A stretch of DNA of 64,000 nt from Spongiibacter nanhainus (lineage in GTDB: Bacteria > Pseudomonadota > Gammaproteobacteria > Pseudomonadales > Spongiibacteraceae). The DNA lies in assembly GCF_016132545.1 (NCBI RefSeq), contig NZ_CP066167.1:2631001-2695000 (forward strand). Direction: 5' to 3'. Made by a program: the position numbers and the translations under genes. Under the pieces are notes generated by a model. It searched no databases, had not been told where the DNA came from, and saw nothing but the letters and a program-made list of their open reading frames with translations. Below, piece after piece: positions 56,449-64,000 of this stretch (positions within the stretch are counted from its first letter, which is position 1; each line of letters begins with the position of its first letter).

Positions 56449-59129
56449 GCGCAGAGCAACCGCTAAGCCAGTCCGCTGTCGATACCGAGGCCCTGCAGGC
56501 AATGCTGTCCCAAGCGGGGAACGACATCGGCGCCTATCGACAGTATTTAAGCGACCTTCAAGAGGAACTGCGCCAGCGATTCTACGATGAACAGCCGGTC
56601 AGTGAGCTGGTTGCTTTGCGCTCTGCCCGTATCGATGCGCTGCTGCGGTGTATCTGGGACCAGTTCGAGTGGGGCGACGACATCGCCCTGGTCGCGGTGG
56701 GCGGCTATGGGCGCGGCGAGCTCCACCCTTATTCGGATATCGACCTGCTCATCCTGACCGCCAGTGATGAGCATTCGTATCAGGACAATATCGAGCGGCT
56801 GATTACCCTGCTTTGGGATATCAACCTGGATATTGGCCACAGTGTGCGCAGCATTGAGGAATGCCGGCAGGCCGCCATCGACGACATCACCATTGTCACC
56901 AACTTGATGGAGTCCCGCACTCTCGCCGGCAATCCCGCCCTGCATCAGCAACTGATGGCCAAAGTTGGCCCGGATAAGATCTGGCCCAGCGCGGAGTTTT
57001 TCCGAGCCAAGTGGGACGAGCAAATTCGTCGCCACCGCAAATTTGCCAACACTGAGTACAATCTGGAACCCAACATCAAGAGTTCGCCCGGCGGGTTGCG
57101 GGATATTCAGATGATCGGCTGGGTGGTTAAACGCCACTTCGGCGCCCAGTCCATCGACGAGCTTCGGGATCGCCATTTCCTCAGTCAGGAGGAATTGGAC
57201 ACCATCAAAGATGGACAGGATTTTTTGTGGCGGCTGCGTTTTGCGCTACATCTGATTGCCGGACGGGAAGAAGACCGCTTGCTGTTTGACCACCAGCGCA
57301 CCTTGGCCCGCCAATTCGGCTTTGAGGACGACGATAACAAACTCGCCGTCGAGCGCTTTATGCAGAAGTACTATCGCTGGGTCCAACAGCTGGGGGCGCT
57401 TAACGATGTGCTGATGCAACACTTCGATGAAACCATTCTCCGCGCCTGCGAAGCCGAGACCATTCTGGATATCAACCCGCGCTTTCGCATCCGCAACGGG
57501 CATATCGAAGTCACCAACGACAAGGTCTTTGAAAAAACCCCCTCGGCGCTGATGGAAATTTTTGTGTTGATGGCCCACATGGAAGCCATCGACGGGGTGC
57601 GGGCCAGCACCATCCGCCTGATCCGCAACTCCCGGCATCTGATCGACGACGAGTTTCGCGCCGACCCCCGCAACAAAAATTACTTCCTGCGCCTGCTTCA
57701 GGCCCCCTCCCGGGTCGCCCTCAACCTGCGCCGCATGAAGCGTTTTGGCGTATTGGCCAAATTCATCCCCGCCTTCGGCAAAATTGTCGGGCAAATGCAG
57801 CACGACCTGTTCCATATTTATTCGGTGGACGCCCACACCCTGGAGCTGATCAAAAATATCAGCCGCTTCCGTTACCCCGACATGGTCAAGGTCTACCCCA
57901 TGGCCTGCCGCATTATGCAGCGGGTGCCCAAGCCCGAGCTGCTGTTCCTAGCGGGACTGTTTCACGATATCGGCAAGGGCCGAGGTGGCGACCACTCCAC
58001 CCTGGGCGCAGTCGATGCCCGGGAGTTTTGCGAGTATCTGGGCCTGCCCAAGCGCGATACCAACCTGGTCGCCTGGTTAGTAGAAAAACACCTGGAGATG
58101 TCCTCTGTCGCCCAGCGTAAGGATATTCAGGACCCCGATGTGATCCGCGATTTCGCCCTCACCGTCGGCGACCAGCAGCACTTGGATTACCTGTTCTGCC
58201 TGACGATTGCCGACATCAATGCCACCAACCCCAGCCTGTGGACCTCCTGGCGGGCGTCGCTAATGCGCCAACTCTACGCTGAAACACGGCGCGCACTGCG
58301 GCGCGGTCTGGAAAATCCGGTCGACAAGCAAGAGTGGATTGCAGAAACCCAAATGGCGGCGATTGAGCGCCTGGAAGACTACGGTTTTACCGAGACCGAA
58401 ATTCGCGAGACCTGGGCGGAAACCGGCGAGGACTACTTTATCCGCGAGCAGGTCGACGACATTGTCTGGCACTGCCGCGCCATTGCCCAGCGCACCCGGC
58501 CGGGCGACTCGGTGGTACTGGTTAAAGAAGGTGGACTTCTGGACCACGAGGGCGCGACTCAGATTTTCGTCCACACCCGGGGCCGGGTGGGGCTGTTTGC
58601 CCTGCTGGCCGCAGCTCTGGAACAACTGGACTTGAACGTGCAGGACGCCCGCATCTATAACAGCGGCACCGGCTATACCCTAGATACCTTCTACGTTCTC
58701 GACGCCAATGGCGAGTCCATTGGCGACAATCAGGACCGGATCAATCAGATCGTCGCCTACCTGAAAGAACAGCTGGCCGATCCCAACAACAGCGCCGAGC
58801 TAATTAGCCGCCGCACCCCTCGTCAGATGCGGCTGTTCTCCACACCCACCCGCACCAGCATGGCCACCGATCTCAATAAGGGCCACACCGTGCTGGAGGT
58901 CATTACGCCGGACCGTCCGGGGCTGCTGGCGCGGATTGCACAGATATTCAACAAATACCGGGTACGCATCCTCAATGCCAAAATCGCCACCCTGGGTGAG
59001 CGGGTCGAGGACGTGTTCTTTTTATCCGATGAGAACAACCGCCCCATTGAAGATCCGCAATTGTGTGAAGACATTCAGCGAGCGATCTGTCGGGAGCTGG
59101 ACGAACAAGCGAGCAAATCACCACAATGA
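56445..59129 (+). CDS. glnD: bifunctional uridylyltransferase/uridylyl-removing enzyme GlnD
   Basis: An 894-residue sensor of glutamine that uridylylates and deuridylylates PII proteins. The nucleotidyltransferase motif GGYGRGELHPYSDIDLLIL is near residue 85, the HD hydrolase motif FHDIGKGRGGDHS near 510, and two C-terminal ACT domains (RVGLFALLAAALEQLDLNVQDARI and RPGLLARIAQIFNKYRVRILNAKI) bind glutamine. The ATG at 56445 overlaps the map stop (ATGA) and has GAGGAG upstream. It controls nitrogen assimilation. Confidence 0.97.
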   Translation: MSAEQPLSQSAVDTEALQAMLSQAGNDIGAYRQYLSDLQEELRQRFYDEQPVSELVALRSARIDALLRCIWDQFEWGDDIALVAVGGYGRGELHPYSDIDLLILTASDEHSYQDNIERLITLLWDINLDIGHSVRSIEECRQAAIDDITIVTNLMESRTLAGNPALHQQLMAKVGPDKIWPSAEFFRAKWDEQIRRHRKFANTEYNLEPNIKSSPGGLRDIQMIGWVVKRHFGAQSIDELRDRHFLSQEELDTIKDGQDFLWRLRFALHLIAGREEDRLLFDHQRTLARQFGFEDDDNKLAVERFMQKYYRWVQQLGALNDVLMQHFDETILRACEAETILDINPRFRIRNGHIEVTNDKVFEKTPSALMEIFVLMAHMEAIDGVRASTIRLIRNSRHLIDDEFRADPRNKNYFLRLLQAPSRVALNLRRMKRFGVLAKFIPAFGKIVGQMQHDLFHIYSVDAHTLELIKNISRFRYPDMVKVYPMACRIMQRVPKPELLFLAGLFHDIGKGRGGDHSTLGAVDAREFCEYLGLPKRDTNLVAWLVEKHLEMSSVAQRKDIQDPDVIRDFALTVGDQQHLDYLFCLTIADINATNPSLWTSWRASLMRQLYAETRRALRRGLENPVDKQEWIAETQMAAIERLEDYGFTETEIRETWAETGEDYFIREQVDDIVWHCRAIAQRTRPGDSVVLVKEGGLLDHEGATQIFVHTRGRVGLFALLAAALEQLDLNVQDARIYNSGTGYTLDTFYVLDANGESIGDNQDRINQIVAYLKEQLADPNNSAELISRRTPRQMRLFSTPTRTSMATDLNKGHTVLEVITPDRPGLLARIAQIFNKYRVRILNAKIATLGERVEDVFFLSDENNRPIEDPQLCEDIQRAICRELDEQASKSPQ

Positions 59130-60313
59130 ACCCCCGCTTACAGGCACTACAGGCCTACCCCTTTGAAAAGCTGCGCGCCCTACTGGGGGAGTCCAGCGAG
59201 TCCTCGCTGCCAGCAATACCACTTTCTATTGGCGAGCCTCGGCACCCGGCACCAGGTTTTGTCACCGATGTGCTCAGCACCGAGCGCCAACGGGTGAGCA
59301 ACTACCCCACCACCAAGGGCCTGCCGGAACTTCGCAGCGCGGCGGCGGACTGGGCGGTACGACGCTTTGGGCTGGACGGCCTGGACCCCGACAGCCAGAT
59401 TTTGCCGGTCAATGGCACCCGCGAGGCACTGTTTGCCTTTGCTCAAGCTGTAGTGGACCCCAGCAGCGACGCCTTGGTGTGCAGCCCCAACCCCTTTTAT
59501 CAAATTTACGAAGGCGCCGCGTTGCTGGCCGGCGCCCAGCCCTACTTCCTGCCCTGCACCGCAGACAACGGTTTTATCCCCGATCTGGATAGCGTGCCGG
59601 AGGAGGTCTGGCAGCGCTGCCAATTGATCTACTTGTGCACGCCGGGCAATCCCAGTGGCGCCGTCATGTCTCAGGATTATCTGGGCTCGCTGATCCAACT
59701 GGCGGACCGTTACGACTTCGTGATCGCCAGCGACGAGTGCTACTCAGAACTGTACTTCGACGAGGACAGTCCACCCACCGGGCTTCTGCAGGCCTGTGCC
59801 GCACTGGGTCGTCACGATTTTCGGCGCTGCGTGGTCTTTCACAGCCTGTCTAAACGCTCCAACCTGCCCGGACTGCGCTCCGGTTTCGTCGCCGGCGATG
59901 CCGATATCCTCAAGGGCTTTCTGCTCTACCGCACCTACCACGGCTGTGCCATGCCCATTCAAACCCAGTTGGCCAGTATCGCCGCCTGGCAGGACGAGGC
60001 CCACGTGTTGGCCAACCGGGAGCTGTATCGACAGAAGTTCGATCAGGTCTTGGACGTACTCGATGGCTGCCTGGCGGTAGCCCGGCCCCAGGCATCGTTC
60101 TATCTGTGGGCACCGACCCCTATCGCCGATACCGAGTTTGCCGCCGGCCTGTTCCATCAGCAAAACGTCACCGTCTTGCCAGGCAGCTTTTTGTCTAGAG
60201 AGGTAGACGGCCAAACCCCGGGCGCGAACTACGTGCGCATGGCCCTGGTCGCCGAGCCGGAAAAATGTGTCGAGGCGGCTCAGCGCATCCGCCAGTATGT
60301 GGAAAGCCTGTAA
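59126..60313 (+). CDS. dapC: succinyldiaminopimelate transaminase
   Basis: A 395-residue class I/II PLP aminotransferase of the lysine and meso-diaminopimelate pathway. LPVNGTREALFAFAQAVVD, YLCTPGNPSGAVMSQDYL and the PLP lysine in FHSLSKRSNLPGLRSGF are visible. It overlaps glnD by four bases. The map-glnD-dapC-...-dapD layout is as in Pseudomonas, which supports the DapC assignment over a general aspartate aminotransferase. Confidence 0.92.
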   Translation: MNPRLQALQAYPFEKLRALLGESSESSLPAIPLSIGEPRHPAPGFVTDVLSTERQRVSNYPTTKGLPELRSAAADWAVRRFGLDGLDPDSQILPVNGTREALFAFAQAVVDPSSDALVCSPNPFYQIYEGAALLAGAQPYFLPCTADNGFIPDLDSVPEEVWQRCQLIYLCTPGNPSGAVMSQDYLGSLIQLADRYDFVIASDECYSELYFDEDSPPTGLLQACAALGRHDFRRCVVFHSLSKRSNLPGLRSGFVAGDADILKGFLLYRTYHGCAMPIQTQLASIAAWQDEAHVLANRELYRQKFDQVLDVLDGCLAVARPQASFYLWAPTPIADTEFAAGLFHQQNVTVLPGSFLSREVDGQTPGANYVRMALVAEPEKCVEAAQRIRQYVESL

Positions 60314-60318
60314 TAGCG

Positions 60319-60972
60319 ATGCTTAAAAAAGATCGAGTCGCCTTTATTTTGCGGCGCCTGAATGAGCTCTACCCGCAACCGCCGATCCCGTTGGACCATA
60401 AAGACCCCTATACCTTGCTGGTGGCAGTGCTGCTGTCGGCGCAGTGTACCGACGAGCGGGTCAACCAGGTGACCCCGGCGCTGTTCACCTTAGCCGACAA
60501 CCCCTTCGATATGGCCAAGCGGGACGTTGAGACCATTCGCGAAATCATCCGCCCCTGCGGCCTGTCGCCACAAAAATCCAAAGCCATAAAACGCCTGTCG
60601 GAAATACTGGTGGAAGATTACAACGGTGAAGTGCCTGCCGATATCGATGCGCTGGAGACCCTGCCTGGAGTGGGCCACAAAACCGCCAGCGTGGTGATGT
60701 CCCAAGCCTTTGGTGAGCCGGCGTTCCCGGTGGACACCCATATCCACCGCCTCGCCCAGCGCTGGGGATTGAGCAGCGGCAAAAATGTCGCGCAAACCGA
60801 GAAGGATTTGAAGCGCTTGTTCCCCAAGGATTCCTGGAACGCCCTGCACCTGCAGATTATCTATTACGGGCGGGAGTTCTGCTCAGCCAGGGGCTGCGAC
60901 GGCACGGTGTGCGACATTTGCCGCACCTGCTACCCGGATCGCAAAGCCCCAAAGAAAACCCGCAAAGCCTGA
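60319..60972 (+). CDS. nth: endonuclease III with an unusual cysteine loop
   Basis: A 217-residue DNA glycosylase/AP lyase for oxidised pyrimidines. The helix-hairpin-helix LPGVGHKTASVV holds the catalytic Lys121, and FPVDTHIHRL the catalytic Asp139. The C-terminal loop has cysteines at 188, 193, 198, 201 and 204, spaced C-x4-C-x4-C-x2-C-x2-C, instead of the E. coli C-x6-C-x2-C-x5-C that binds [4Fe-4S]. A cluster may still form with a different set of ligands. It begins 5 bases after dapC, and its end faces the wax synthase gene across REP hairpins. Confidence 0.92.
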   Translation: MLKKDRVAFILRRLNELYPQPPIPLDHKDPYTLLVAVLLSAQCTDERVNQVTPALFTLADNPFDMAKRDVETIREIIRPCGLSPQKSKAIKRLSEILVEDYNGEVPADIDALETLPGVGHKTASVVMSQAFGEPAFPVDTHIHRLAQRWGLSSGKNVAQTEKDLKRLFPKDSWNALHLQIIYYGREFCSARGCDGTVCDICRTCYPDRKAPKKTRKA

Positions 60973-61047
60973 TACACGCCGGGGCGACCAGGGCAAACAT
61001 CACACTATATGTCCGCTCTACCCCAATCATAAAGTCCCCGAGTGCGT

Positions 61048-61071
61048 GTAGGTTGGGTTGCCAAACCCAAC
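61048..61071 (+). repeat. REP hairpin with GTAG head (type B, copy 1)
   Basis: GTAG (61048-61051) followed by GTTGGGTT, a 4-base loop and AACCCAAC (61052-61071), a perfect 8-bp stem. First of three in the 225-base gap between the convergent nth and wax synthase genes. Confidence 0.65.
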
Positions 61072-61098
61072 ACCAAGGCCCCAGCAGAGCCGACAAGC

Positions 61099-61127
61099 GT
61101 TGGGTTTCGTACCTCAACCCAACCTAC
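61099..61127 (-). repeat. REP hairpin with GTAG head (type B, copy 2, inverted)
   Basis: On the minus strand GTAG (61127-61124) leads into GTTGGGTT and AACCCAAC (stem halves at 61116-61123 and 61099-61106) with a 9-base loop. It faces copy 1, giving a BIME-like pair. Confidence 0.65.
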
Positions 61128-61138
61128 ATGTATCATCG

Positions 61139-61162
61139 GTAGATTGGGTTAGTGAACCCAAC
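61139..61162 (+). repeat. REP hairpin with GTAG head (type B, copy 3)
   Basis: GTAG (61139-61142), then ATTGGGTT, loop AGTG and AACCCAAC (to 61162), with seven paired bases in the stem. Same orientation as copy 1. The hairpins could also help stop or protect the ends of the two convergent messages. Confidence 0.62.
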
Positions 61163-61197
61163 ATCCGCGACTTATTGAAGCCTAACAGAAAGCAGCC

Positions 61198-62817
61198 CTA
61201 CGCCGACTTCGCCTTGGCGACCTTCTTGTGACTGCGGGCCGTCACTTTGCGGCGAGCTGCCGCTTTTTTAGCAGGGGCTTTATTGGCGGCGGTGGTACGC
61301 GACGGCGCCGCATCGGCCTGCTTGCTCTGATCCGAGCTGGCGGCACTCTTTTTCGCCACCGCCTTTTTGCGCTGGTTCGAGGTTTTCTTGGCGGTGTTGG
61401 CATTACCACTGTCTACCACCGATAGCGTCGAGGTGTGCTGCTTGGCGGCCACTTCGAGATCGGTGAGGGCCTCCTCGAGGTAATCCAGCAAACGCTGCAT
61501 ATGGGGCACCGACTTACGGCATGCGATCAAGCCAAAATCGACCGAGTCGTGGCGAGTAATCAGGGTAATATTAAGAGCATTGCCATCCAGCAACAGCGAC
61601 AGTGGGTACAGCCCCGACAGCCTCGCTCCCTGCCAGTACATGTCCTGCTGGGGCCCCGGCACATTGGATACCACCACCCCACCAATCATGCAGTCCGGCG
61701 CGAATTTGAACACCGAATTCAGCACACCGGGCATCATCTTAATCGCGGAGTAAGCGCCAAACTGTCCGGGGGACAGCTTACTCATGTGTTTCTTGTTGTC
61801 ATCCATACAACGTTTGATAGCCAGCATCCGCTCACCGGCATCGACAATATTGGTGCCCAGGTGTGCGGCGGTAAAGGACACCTCATTGCCAAAATCGGAA
61901 CCGGGTTTGCGAATAGAAATCGGTACCCCGGCCATTATGGGCCGCTCCGGCAAATCGTTCAGCTCCTGCAAATAGCGGCGTATGGCCCCACCACACATGG
62001 CCAGTACCACATCGTTGGTGGTGGCCTCAAAGGCTTTACCCACCGCTTTGATTCTGCTCCGGGAATAAGACTGGGCGGCAAAACGACGGGTGGAGGAAAT
62101 GGGCTGAACCAGCGCGCAACGCGGGCTCATACCGATCACTACATCTTCCTTGTGATTACGATAATCAGTAATGGTGGTGCGCAGCTCCTTGAGCAAGGGC
62201 AAGGGCGAGTACAGCGACTTGATCCCTTCCCTGGCAAGGGAACGCAGCGCCGTAATGCCGCCAATACTGGTCTGGGGTACCGGGCTGGCTTGGGCTCCGC
62301 TGCGGGGTGCAGTGACTTCCCACATGGCCGGCAAGGTCATCGACTCCTCCGGGTCAGCGGACATCGCATTCATCACCGCCCGCATACCGGCCACGCCGTC
62401 GACCAGGGCGTGGTGTACTTTCATGTAGACCGCGATGCGGCCATCTTCCAGGCCCTCGATAAAGTACATACGCCACAGCGGGTAATTTCTATCCAGGTGT
62501 GCACAGTGCACTCGAGAGATCAGTTCAAACAGCTCTCGAATACGCCCGGGCTGGGGCAGCGCGGTGTGTACAAAGTGCTGCCCCAGGTCGAAATCTTCAT
62601 CCTCTTTCCAGTAATGCATACCGCGTTTGCGAACCAGCAACCGGTTGAATGGCTCTGCAGCGTGATTGGAGCGGCTGAGCTTCTTAAACAGCTTGGCGGC
62701 AAAGTCCGCTGGCGCATCTTCCGGCGGCTCAAACAACATCAGCATGCCAATATGTAACGGTGTACTGCGGCTCTCCAAGCGCAGAAAGGCATCGTCGGTT
62801 AAGGATAGTTTTTTCAT
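61198..62817 (-). CDS. wax ester synthase/diacylglycerol acyltransferase with basic C-terminal tail
   Basis: A 539-residue bifunctional WS/DGAT that forms storage wax esters or triacylglycerol from acyl-CoA. The active site HHALVDG is at residues 135-141, within KVHHALVDGVAGM, and PLWRMYFIEGL and the later VVSNVPGPQQDMYWQGARLSGLYPLS are family signatures. From about residue 477 a tail of some 63 residues is very rich in Ala, Lys and Arg (about 20 basic residues), with KKAVAKKSA, KAPAKKAAARRK and KKVAKAKSA, like histone H1 or the tail of the phasin PhaF. It is a single leftward gene between nth and the ArsC-like gene. Confidence 0.92.
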   Translation of the reverse strand: MKKLSLTDDAFLRLESRSTPLHIGMLMLFEPPEDAPADFAAKLFKKLSRSNHAAEPFNRLLVRKRGMHYWKEDEDFDLGQHFVHTALPQPGRIRELFELISRVHCAHLDRNYPLWRMYFIEGLEDGRIAVYMKVHHALVDGVAGMRAVMNAMSADPEESMTLPAMWEVTAPRSGAQASPVPQTSIGGITALRSLAREGIKSLYSPLPLLKELRTTITDYRNHKEDVVIGMSPRCALVQPISSTRRFAAQSYSRSRIKAVGKAFEATTNDVVLAMCGGAIRRYLQELNDLPERPIMAGVPISIRKPGSDFGNEVSFTAAHLGTNIVDAGERMLAIKRCMDDNKKHMSKLSPGQFGAYSAIKMMPGVLNSVFKFAPDCMIGGVVVSNVPGPQQDMYWQGARLSGLYPLSLLLDGNALNITLITRHDSVDFGLIACRKSVPHMQRLLDYLEEALTDLEVAAKQHTSTLSVVDSGNANTAKKTSNQRKKAVAKKSAASSDQSKQADAAPSRTTAANKAPAKKAAARRKVTARSHKKVAKAKSA

Positions 62818-62935
62818 CGGTAACTCCGGTTTGCACCCCGCCGGGGATTGTTATCTTGTAATGTGTCGTTAGCGGCGAATAGTAAGCGTGGCACGGTTTC
62901 GGGCCTGCCGCCAACATGATTTTTGCGATCTGTTG

Positions 62936-62949
62936 ATACTGATCAGTAT
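62936..62949. promoter_or_regulatory. 14-bp perfect palindrome upstream of the wax synthase gene
   Basis: ATACTGATCAGTAT is fully symmetric and lies about 120 bases upstream of the WS/DGAT start, in the 325-base divergent region 62818-63142. It has the size of a TetR- or GntR-type operator. No regulator gene is adjacent. The rest of the gap shows only a weak TATTAT box near 63106 that could serve the ArsC-like gene. Confidence 0.4.
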
Positions 62950-63142
62950 TTTCGCCCCAACCCGAGTCAAATGTCCGTACTAATGGACAGACAGGTCACG
63001 AGCGGCAATGTTCACCCTCCATGTCGCAATGCGGCAATTAAGCGCCGATTAATCCAACCGTATGGTAAGCAAAAATCGGACCTGAAGGGGTCTGTGAATT
63101 TTGTTATTATGCCGGCCCTTTATTTCAGCTTGATCGCAAACC

Positions 63143-63499
63143 ATGAGCACCACTCTTTACGGCATAAAAAACTGCGACACCGTCCGCGCCGCCCGGCGCT
63201 GGCTGGACAGTCACAATATCGACTACGTGTTCAGCGACGTACGAGAGCAAGCCCTCAGCCCCGAACAGCTGCGTGCCTGGCTGCAGGAGCTGGGCCTGGC
63301 CCTGGTCAATAAGCGCAGTACCACCTGGAAGCAATTGAGCCAGAGCGAGCGCGACAACCTGGATGCAGAGACCGCGGTAGCACTGCTCAGTCAGCACCCG
63401 ACATTGATGAAACGGCCGCTACTGGATACCGGCCGCGAACGTCACCTGGGCTTTAAAGCAGAGGACTATCAGCGCCTGTTTGCCCATCACACATTGTAA
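63143..63499 (+). CDS. ArsC/Spx-family thioredoxin-fold protein (YffB-like)
   Basis: A 118-residue protein of the arsenate reductase-like family. The N-terminal LYGIKNCDTVRAARRWL has the single Cys11 at the ArsC position, and MKRPLLDTG near residue 92 is the conserved arginine-containing loop. E. coli YffB and Pseudomonas homologues near dapD are of this type; their function is unknown, and a glutathione-linked thiol role has been proposed. It lies 48 bases before dapD, the same neighbour as in Pseudomonas, so it is probably not a true arsenate reductase. Confidence 0.86.
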   Translation: MSTTLYGIKNCDTVRAARRWLDSHNIDYVFSDVREQALSPEQLRAWLQELGLALVNKRSTTWKQLSQSERDNLDAETAVALLSQHPTLMKRPLLDTGRERHLGFKAEDYQRLFAHHTL

Positions 63500-63547
63500 G
63501 GCCCGTACCATTCACTCATTTTCTACAGGTAAAGAGACCCCAATACT

Positions 63548-64000
63548 ATGAGCAATTCACTATTCGCCCTGGGCATCGGCCTCGGCGCCCAAAACAGTAA
63601 AGGCGATTGGCTGGACAGCCTGTTCCCGCTGCCGCGCCTGAACCCTGACGCCGCCGTCTGTGAGGCGGTGGCCGGTGTACTCTCCTTTACCGGTGGCAAC
63701 CGCGCCATTGCAGTCAATGCCGAGCAGATGTCGCAAGTCGCCGAAGCGCTCAAAGGTGCCGGTGACAGCGAATTGGCCGACGTAGCCGCACAACTGGCCA
63801 GCAGTCAGCAGGCCCTGGTCGTCACCCTGCTTAGCAGCGACGACGCCCCTAGCTCCGTCCCCGAAGGCTATCTCAAGCTGCACCTGCTTTCCCATCGTTT
63901 GGTTCGCCCCCACCAGATCAACCTGAGCGGCCTGTTTGGTGCGCTGCCCAATGTCGCCTGGACCAACCAGGGCGCCGTGGATCTGGCAGAACTGCCCCAG
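63548..64000 (+). CDS. dapD: tetrahydrodipicolinate N-succinyltransferase, N-terminal part (cut by window edge)
   Basis: The first 151 codons of a rightward gene that runs off the window. The start SNSLFALGIGLGAQNSKGDWLD and the later GYLKLHLLSHRLVRPHQINLSGLFGALPNVAWTNQGAVDL match the long (about 340-residue) Pseudomonas-type DapD, whose N-terminal domain precedes the left-handed beta-helix. It succinylates tetrahydrodipicolinate in the lysine/diaminopimelate pathway, two steps from DapC in the same neighbourhood. The ATG at 63548 follows an AAAGAG stretch. Confidence 0.9.
   Translation, partial: MSNSLFALGIGLGAQNSKGDWLDSLFPLPRLNPDAAVCEAVAGVLSFTGGNRAIAVNAEQMSQVAEALKGAGDSELADVAAQLASSQQALVVTLLSSDDAPSSVPEGYLKLHLLSHRLVRPHQINLSGLFGALPNVAWTNQGAVDLAELPQ

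Noticed and set aside
61435-62757. Rightward open frame of 440 codons opposite the wax ester synthase
   Set aside because: Antisense to a gene with the HHxxxDG motif; no ribosome site or family match.
62923-63312. Rightward open frame of 129 codons before the ArsC-like gene
   Set aside because: It overlaps the ArsC-like gene in another frame and has no recognisable domain or good ribosome site.
63143-63499. True arsenate reductase
   Set aside because: Position beside dapD and overall sequence match the YffB-like group; there is no ars operon gene in the window.

Overview
The window is a gene-dense, fairly GC-rich chromosomal segment of a gammaproteobacterium. The housekeeping order is gammaproteobacterial: der-bamB-yfgM-hisS-ispG-rodZ-pilW-rlmN-ndk-iscS-iscR-trmJ, and tilS-accA-dnaE-rnhB-lpxBA-fabZ-lpxD-ompH-bamA-rseP-dxr-cdsA-uppS-frr-pyrH-tsf-rpsB facing map-glnD-dapC...dapD. 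A steroid/branched acyl-CoA style catabolic operon and a wax ester synthase/DGAT suggest a marine, lipid-using lineage such as Spongiibacteraceae or another Cellvibrionales group; this placement is inference. I found no tRNA, rRNA, CRISPR array, insertion sequence or prophage gene.

Region 1 (1-15960) is accessory. A leftward cupin-SDR-SDR-hydrolase operon faces an AraC-type activator, and a 16-bp direct repeat lies between them. A lipoprotein gene follows. Next comes a leftward eight-gene operon (13404 to 4905): DUF35 OB-fold protein, two thiolase-fold proteins, FadD19-like acyl-CoA synthetase, enoyl-CoA hydratase, alpha-methylacyl-CoA racemase, nitroreductase and an isomerase-type crotonase. 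This resembles the mycobacterial fadD19/echA19/ltp3/ltp4 side-chain degradation genes. A GlxA-type regulator faces a small exported protein plus a transglutaminase-like cysteine peptidase, which may be one gene split by a frameshift.

Region 2 (15957-34606) is leftward: a truncated globin, then der through iscR, then a complete suf operon. The suf genes sit where isc genes are expected. iscR and iscS remain, but iscU, iscA, hscBA and fdx are absent, and IscS lacks its C-terminal scaffold-binding tail. A sequence close to the type 1 IscR operator overlaps the likely sufB promoter, so the locus looks like one autoregulated Fe-S operon.

Region 3 (34607-55325) is the canonical leftward cell envelope, lipid A, isoprenoid and translation cluster, headed by rpsB with an extended -10 promoter and a rpsB/tsf terminator. 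Region 4 (55651-64000) runs rightward with map, glnD, dapC and nth, then a leftward wax synthase with a histone-H1-like tail, then an ArsC-like protein and the start of dapD. Two different sets of GTAG-headed REP hairpins mark gene ends at 14.1 kb and 61.1 kb.
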